Assembly: GCA_025642065.1 (NCBI GenBank)
Contig: JAODUP010000442.1
Coordinates: forward strand, 258,501 to 322,500
Direction: 5' to 3'
Source of the DNA: Paralvinella palmiformis
Taxonomy: Eukaryota; Annelida; Polychaeta; Terebellida; Alvinellidae
DNA length: 64,000 nt
The notes under the pieces were generated by a model that was not told the origin of the DNA, did no database searches, and was given only the letters and a program-made list of their open reading frames with translations. Below, in pieces: positions 62,201 through 64,000 of this stretch. The first letter of the stretch is position 1. Each line of letters opens with the position of its first letter. The translations under genes and the position numbers were made by a program.

Positions 62201-62397
62201 AATATCCAGAGATTAATATCCAGATTGTTCCATTATATGATTACTACCTCAAATGATTCTGGCTCAGAACTGTCATCCTCCTCATCCTCCAAGCCAGAGT
62301 ATTCACTTTCTTCAGAATCAGTCGAATCCGAAGATGATCCACCTTCCATATCGCTGTCATCCTTATCTTTTGTTGTTAATTTGGAGAACAAGTCAAC
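47437..62397 (-). CDS. BOP1: Ribosome biogenesis protein BOP1, nearly complete (20 exons)
   Basis: BOP1 is the scaffold of the nucleolar PeBoW complex (PES1-BOP1-WDR12), needed for 5.8S/28S rRNA processing and 60S assembly. Exons on the - strand, in transcript order, are 62397-62248, 61623-61506, 61024-60855, 59680-59529, 57908-57791, 57677-57576, 56394-56284, 55995-55885, 55704-55543, 55014-54934, 51963-51894, 51610-51478, 51080-50974, 49860-49787, 49497-49387, 49208-49134, 48617-48515, 48322-48238, 47849-47742 and 47590-47437. They join to 764 codons plus TGA. Order of parts: acidic N-terminus (residues 1-146), BOP1NT domain (about 147-425; [43 protein letters not shown]), then a WD40 propeller (426-764) ending [12 protein letters not shown]. 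The human protein is about 746 residues, so only a short N-terminal exon should be missing. Confidence 0.96.
47742..47849 (-). CDS. BOP1: BOP1 exon 19 in window: WD40
   Basis: Residues 678-713 ([20 protein letters not shown] then [12 protein letters not shown]). Enters and leaves phase 2. Confidence 0.96.
48238..48322 (-). CDS. BOP1: BOP1 exon 18 in window: WD40
   Basis: Residues 650-677, [20 protein letters not shown] then YQTL, a classical WD40 blade with WFDLDLS conserved. The donor is gttggt, weaker than its neighbours. Confidence 0.96.
48515..48617 (-). CDS. BOP1: BOP1 exon 17 in window: WD40
   Basis: Residues 616-649: [20 protein letters not shown], then [12 protein letters not shown]. 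Leaves phase 1. Confidence 0.96.
49134..49208 (-). CDS. BOP1: BOP1 exon 16 in window: WD40
   Basis: Residues 591-615 ([20 protein letters not shown] and onward). Phase 0 at both ends, tttcag acceptor, gtaagt donor. Confidence 0.96.
49387..49497 (-). CDS. BOP1: BOP1 exon 15 in window: WD40
   Basis: Residues 554-590. [14 protein letters not shown] and HQLSRRRSQ are near-identical to vertebrate BOP1. Phase 0 at both ends. Confidence 0.97.
49787..49860 (-). CDS. BOP1: BOP1 exon 14 in window
   Basis: Residues 529-553, an acidic loop ([20 protein letters not shown]) between blades, equivalent to the E-E-E-R region of vertebrate BOP1. Leaves phase 0. Confidence 0.92.
50974..51080 (-). CDS. BOP1: BOP1 exon 13 in window: WD40
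   Basis: Residues 493-528 ([20 protein letters not shown] and onward), aligning with N-P-A-L-G-D-R-L-V in vertebrates. The donor is followed by a poly-T run of about 10 nt on the coding strand. Confidence 0.93.
51478..51610 (-). CDS. BOP1: BOP1 exon 12 in window: WD40
   Basis: Residues 449-492 ([20 protein letters not shown] and [12 protein letters not shown]), completing blade 1 and starting blade 2. Enters phase 1, leaves phase 2. Confidence 0.96.
51894..51963 (-). CDS. BOP1: BOP1 exon 11 in window: first WD40 blade
   Basis: Residues 426-448, [20 protein letters not shown], a WD40 GH motif and strand. Preceded by a 2.97-kb intron full of mobile DNA. Leaves phase 1. Confidence 0.95.
52046..52800 (+). 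pseudogene. broken reverse-transcriptase C-terminus of a LINE
   Basis: One frame reads [20 protein letters not shown] then [20 protein letters not shown] and stops; the continuation ([18 protein letters not shown], then [16 protein letters not shown]) is in another frame, so a frameshift lies near 52200. This is the RT thumb/C-terminal pattern of CR1/Jockey-type LINEs. It is antisense to BOP1. Confidence 0.7.
53099..53443 (-). mobile_element. SINE-C (third tRNA-headed family), about 345 bp
   Basis: On the - strand the head reads GTGGCCTAGCGGTTAAGCAC (A box) with B box GGTTCGAACCC and a long GC-richer body. An exact 11-bp target duplication, TCCTTATATAT, lies at 53088-53098 and 53444-53454, although its AT-rich nature lowers its weight. 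Confidence 0.75.
53521..54042 (+). repeat. direct repeat pair, about 100 bp each
   Basis: 53521-53620 and 53930-54042 share TTAACCAATTAAAATGGTCT, GTGACACCACCACATAGCAT and AGATATTGCTATTTAGGAAT, separated by about 310 bp. This could be internal duplication or the terminal repeats of a small element. Confidence 0.7.
54934..55014 (-). CDS. BOP1: BOP1 exon 10 in window
   Basis: Residues 399-425, [20 protein letters not shown] then FPTTQSI, the link between BOP1NT and the propeller. The leading Met is internal. Confidence 0.97.
55543..55704 (-). CDS. BOP1: BOP1 exon 9 in window
   Basis: Residues 345-398, including [19 protein letters not shown] and [20 protein letters not shown], among the most conserved BOP1 sequences. 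Phase 0 at both ends. Confidence 0.97.
55885..55995 (-). CDS. BOP1: BOP1 exon 8 in window
   Basis: Residues 308-344. [20 protein letters not shown] is a conserved BOP1NT motif. The acceptor after cattag gives SDITRKYR; a downstream tag would break the frame. Confidence 0.95.
56217..56259. repeat. (CA)n microsatellite
   Basis: About 21 CA units, 24 bases downstream of the donor of BOP1 exon 7 (TG-rich in the transcript). Confidence 0.95.
56284..56394 (-). CDS. BOP1: BOP1 exon 7 in window
   Basis: Residues 271-307 ([20 protein letters not shown] through LWNNDEQ). Of three nearby AG acceptors I chose tattag because it alone restores [12 protein letters not shown] in frame. Confidence 0.94.
56938..57289 (+). 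repeat. 27-bp minisatellite, about 13 units
   Basis: Units of CAACAAATCATGACCACAAC plus CAGACCT, nearly identical in the middle and diverged at both edges. Because 27 is divisible by three and no unit holds a stop, several frames are open; this is not a gene. It lies in a BOP1 intron. Confidence 0.97.
57576..57677 (-). CDS. BOP1: BOP1 exon 6 in window
   Basis: Residues 237-270, containing [19 protein letters not shown], a near-invariant BOP1/Erb1 signature. Phase 0 at both ends. Confidence 0.97.
57791..57908 (-). CDS. BOP1: BOP1 exon 5 in window
   Basis: Residues 197-236 ([20 protein letters not shown] through FDPYE). Part of BOP1NT; phase 0 exit at gtaagt. Confidence 0.95.
58837..59010 (-). 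mobile_element. SINE-A in BOP1 intron
   Basis: Sense-oriented with BOP1. The body is clear and the B-box region is altered by a small duplication (GATTCGATTCGAAC). A short flank repeat TGCTAGA (58830-58836, 59011-59017) may be the target duplication. Confidence 0.78.
59529..59680 (-). CDS. BOP1: BOP1 exon 4 in window: BOP1NT start
   Basis: Residues 147-196. [20 protein letters not shown] and [10 protein letters not shown] match the start of the BOP1NT domain. Leaves phase 2 within the Trp codon; the donor is the less common gtttgt. Confidence 0.96.
60284..60473 (-). mobile_element. SINE-A in BOP1 intron
   Basis: Sense-oriented with BOP1; full body with a decayed A box. Flanked by ACCCCTATAGTGA (60271-60283) and ACCGCTATAGTTA (60474-60486). 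Confidence 0.8.
60855..61024 (-). CDS. BOP1: BOP1 exon 3 in window
   Basis: Residues 90-146. A lysine-rich patch ([15 protein letters not shown]), a possible nuclear or nucleolar signal, is followed by [10 protein letters not shown], the acidic motif just before the BOP1NT domain. Confidence 0.92.
61025..62247 (-). other. BOP1 introns between exons 1 and 3
   Basis: Introns 61025-61505 and 61624-62247 are AT-rich. I see nothing in them beyond the splice sites. Confidence 0.5.
61506..61623 (-). CDS. BOP1: BOP1 exon 2 in window
   Basis: Residues 51-89, acidic then basic ([20 protein letters not shown], then [10 protein letters not shown]). Poorly conserved, but splice sites (ttccag, gtaac) and phase (leaves phase 1, G/CT) join both neighbours in frame. 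Confidence 0.82.
62248..62397 (-). CDS. BOP1: BOP1 exon 1 in window: acidic N-terminus
   Basis: Residues 1-50. Ser/Asp/Glu-rich ([20 protein letters not shown]), as in the BOP1 N-terminus, likely nucleolar and phosphorylated. The acceptor, ttgttcag, is weak. Its frame stays open upstream to an ATG on the - strand at 62481, but the sequence there looks intronic. The true start exon is not identified. Confidence 0.88.
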
Positions 62398-62555
62398 CTG
62401 AACAACATAAATGGTAAATACTGACATATTACACTCTCTCTTTCCCTCATGCACTTTATACTGGACCGTATACAAGGACATGCAAACACAGGACTTAGTA
62501 TTTATTTGTAGCCTATTCAGTTCAAATCAAACATATTACAGCACTCTCTCCCCCC

Positions 62556-62599
<44 letters not shown>

Positions 62600-64000
62600 T
62601 ACATAAAACATTATAATTGTGACATATGCACAACCATATCATGTAACTGTCTATTACAGACAATATCAGTGACTACATGATAATTCCAAATGACTGAGTG
62701 ACACTAGATATTAATATATTAAATATTTAAATAGTGCTCAGTGTCATACTGCTACATGATATCAGGCTGTAGTTAACTACCTCAGTATTACCCACAAATA
62801 TAAAATAAACAAACATTATACTAGCCTGAAATGACATGTGGTCTGGTCAGTTAATACCACACAAGTGACAAAAACCCCGCTGTCCAGCCATGTGTTGCGC
62901 ATGAGAAGTCATGGCCACAAATCACACCACACCACGTCAAAACCGCAACAGAGTGCATCTGGACATACCGACCAAAAATCATGTGTACACACACACACAC
63001 ACATATCTCCGTGCCAACGGTTACATTAACAAAATCTCTTTACTGTAGTCTTCATTTAGTCAGACACTAAGTGTAGTCGAGATGTTTAACCTCAACACTG
63101 ATCACGAGATTGTGCACACAGATGAGGGGTAATTAACTAGAAAAACAAATCTCCTAAACTAAAATGTGTACCAGATTCAAACCTGTAACTTAGCGGTTTG
63201 CAGTATGGTGCTCTAACCTTTGCACCATTTGAAACTTTCTATCTGTTCATAATTAATAATAAAGGATTACTTAAGCAACTAAATCAGATACATTACACGT
63301 CCTTATCAATTATATTACAATAAATGTGAAATACGAATTGAAACTAATTATTGATTTACCAGTAATACGATCATCAATACACTATTTCTTCAAATTATCC
63401 AAAGATTTACTCATTTATTCGTTCTTCTTAAAATACATTATTCGCACTGATGATCAATAAGAAGACTTGGAGTACATTAAAGCAGAGTTCTAGCCAGACC
63501 ATTTTGGCATACTGTTCCGTTTTGTTGGCAATGCACGAGGCAAAAACCTGGTACTCATAAAAATCTGTCTGGTATGTTTAAAACTGTTATCCACATGCAC
63601 AAACCGTAATTGTATGCCATCAGCAAATTGTTATAGGTACTAGCCAGGTACCAAGTAACTTAATGCCTTCCCCTCATAATGGAAACCCAGGAAGCCACAG
63701 TTTATATGCCCCCAAAAACCTCACAGTATCTATACTTTGTCAGGAAGCTATACGTTGTTTGTTCACAGACTACTGGACTGTGCTGTCTAGGGTATAACAC
63801 GAATGCTCAGTGCTCCAGAAAACAGACGGGTCTCAGGTCAATGACCCGACAGTGGCAGCCATGTGACCCGACAGACAGTCGTCCTCCAAGCCAGAGATAT
63901 TTGTTAATTTTCCATGCACAATCTTTTTTTGAAGGTCATCACCACTGCTGCTTCACAGGGTGTTCTCAGCATCATGCATTGGAATCAATTTATGACTGAA
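62398..64000. other. BOP1 first intron or upstream region, start exon not found
   Basis: Contains a TC/TA array (62542-62600), a CA repeat (62987-63002) and a tRNA-headed SINE-like fragment (63168-63237). I found no short exon on the - strand with a clear ATG and phase-0 donor. A start exon here or beyond 64000 is expected. Confidence 0.5.
63168..63237 (-). mobile_element. tRNA-like SINE head fragment
   Basis: The - strand reads ATGGTGCAAAGGTTAGAGCA (A box) and ACAGGTTTGAATCTGG (B box), with the anticodon region too degenerate for a tRNA gene. Confidence 0.45.

Overview
This is animal nuclear DNA: AT-rich, intron-rich and full of simple repeats, tRNA-derived SINEs and decayed transposons. 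It holds two conserved protein-coding genes that converge tail to tail. The organism is an invertebrate, because the CMIP orthologue lacks most of the long serine-rich linker that I recall from the vertebrate protein. A lophotrochozoan, perhaps a mollusc, is my best guess, but the sequence does not prove it.

Layout. Positions 1-2797 are 5' flank or intron with SINE-like repeats and a (TGAG)n array. Positions 2798-40287 on the + strand carry the 3' part of CMIP (c-Maf-inducing protein): 18 coding exons giving 585 residues from the end of the PH domain to the natural stop. The first part of the gene lies before the window. Its introns reach about 9 kb and hold most of the mobile elements. Positions 40288-47436 are a 7.1-kb convergent intergenic spacer with one CTCF-like motif. 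Positions 47437-62397 on the - strand carry BOP1, the WD40 ribosome-biogenesis factor of the PeBoW complex: 20 coding exons giving 764 residues plus stop. Only a short N-terminal piece is missing, and it may lie beyond 64000.

The two genes have unrelated jobs: adaptor signalling for CMIP, and maturation of the 60S subunit for BOP1. They share only their neighbourhood. All exon joins were worked out by hand; every join keeps the frame and uses GT-AG sites.

Mobile DNA. SINE family A (about 190 bp, tRNA head, ATC-repeat tail) has about a dozen copies, many with target-site duplications, one of them 19 bp and perfect. SINE families B and C are also present, as are degraded tRNA-headed elements, three 3' ends of non-LTR retrotransposons, and a palindromic, probably hAT-type MITE with CATGGGG ends. 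Two minisatellites (61 bp x 9 and 27 bp x 13) lie in introns.

The most interesting signals that are not genes are: eight perfect palindromic CREB/ATF sites (TGACGTCA), three of them within 575 bp, all on the CMIP side; a MITE with an exact 8-bp target duplication, split by about 1.07 kb of foreign DNA; two SINE copies sharing the same 45-bp downstream tail; inverted repeats flanking small CMIP exons; and a minisatellite that repeats a good splice donor. I found no clear case of a wholly new biological system.
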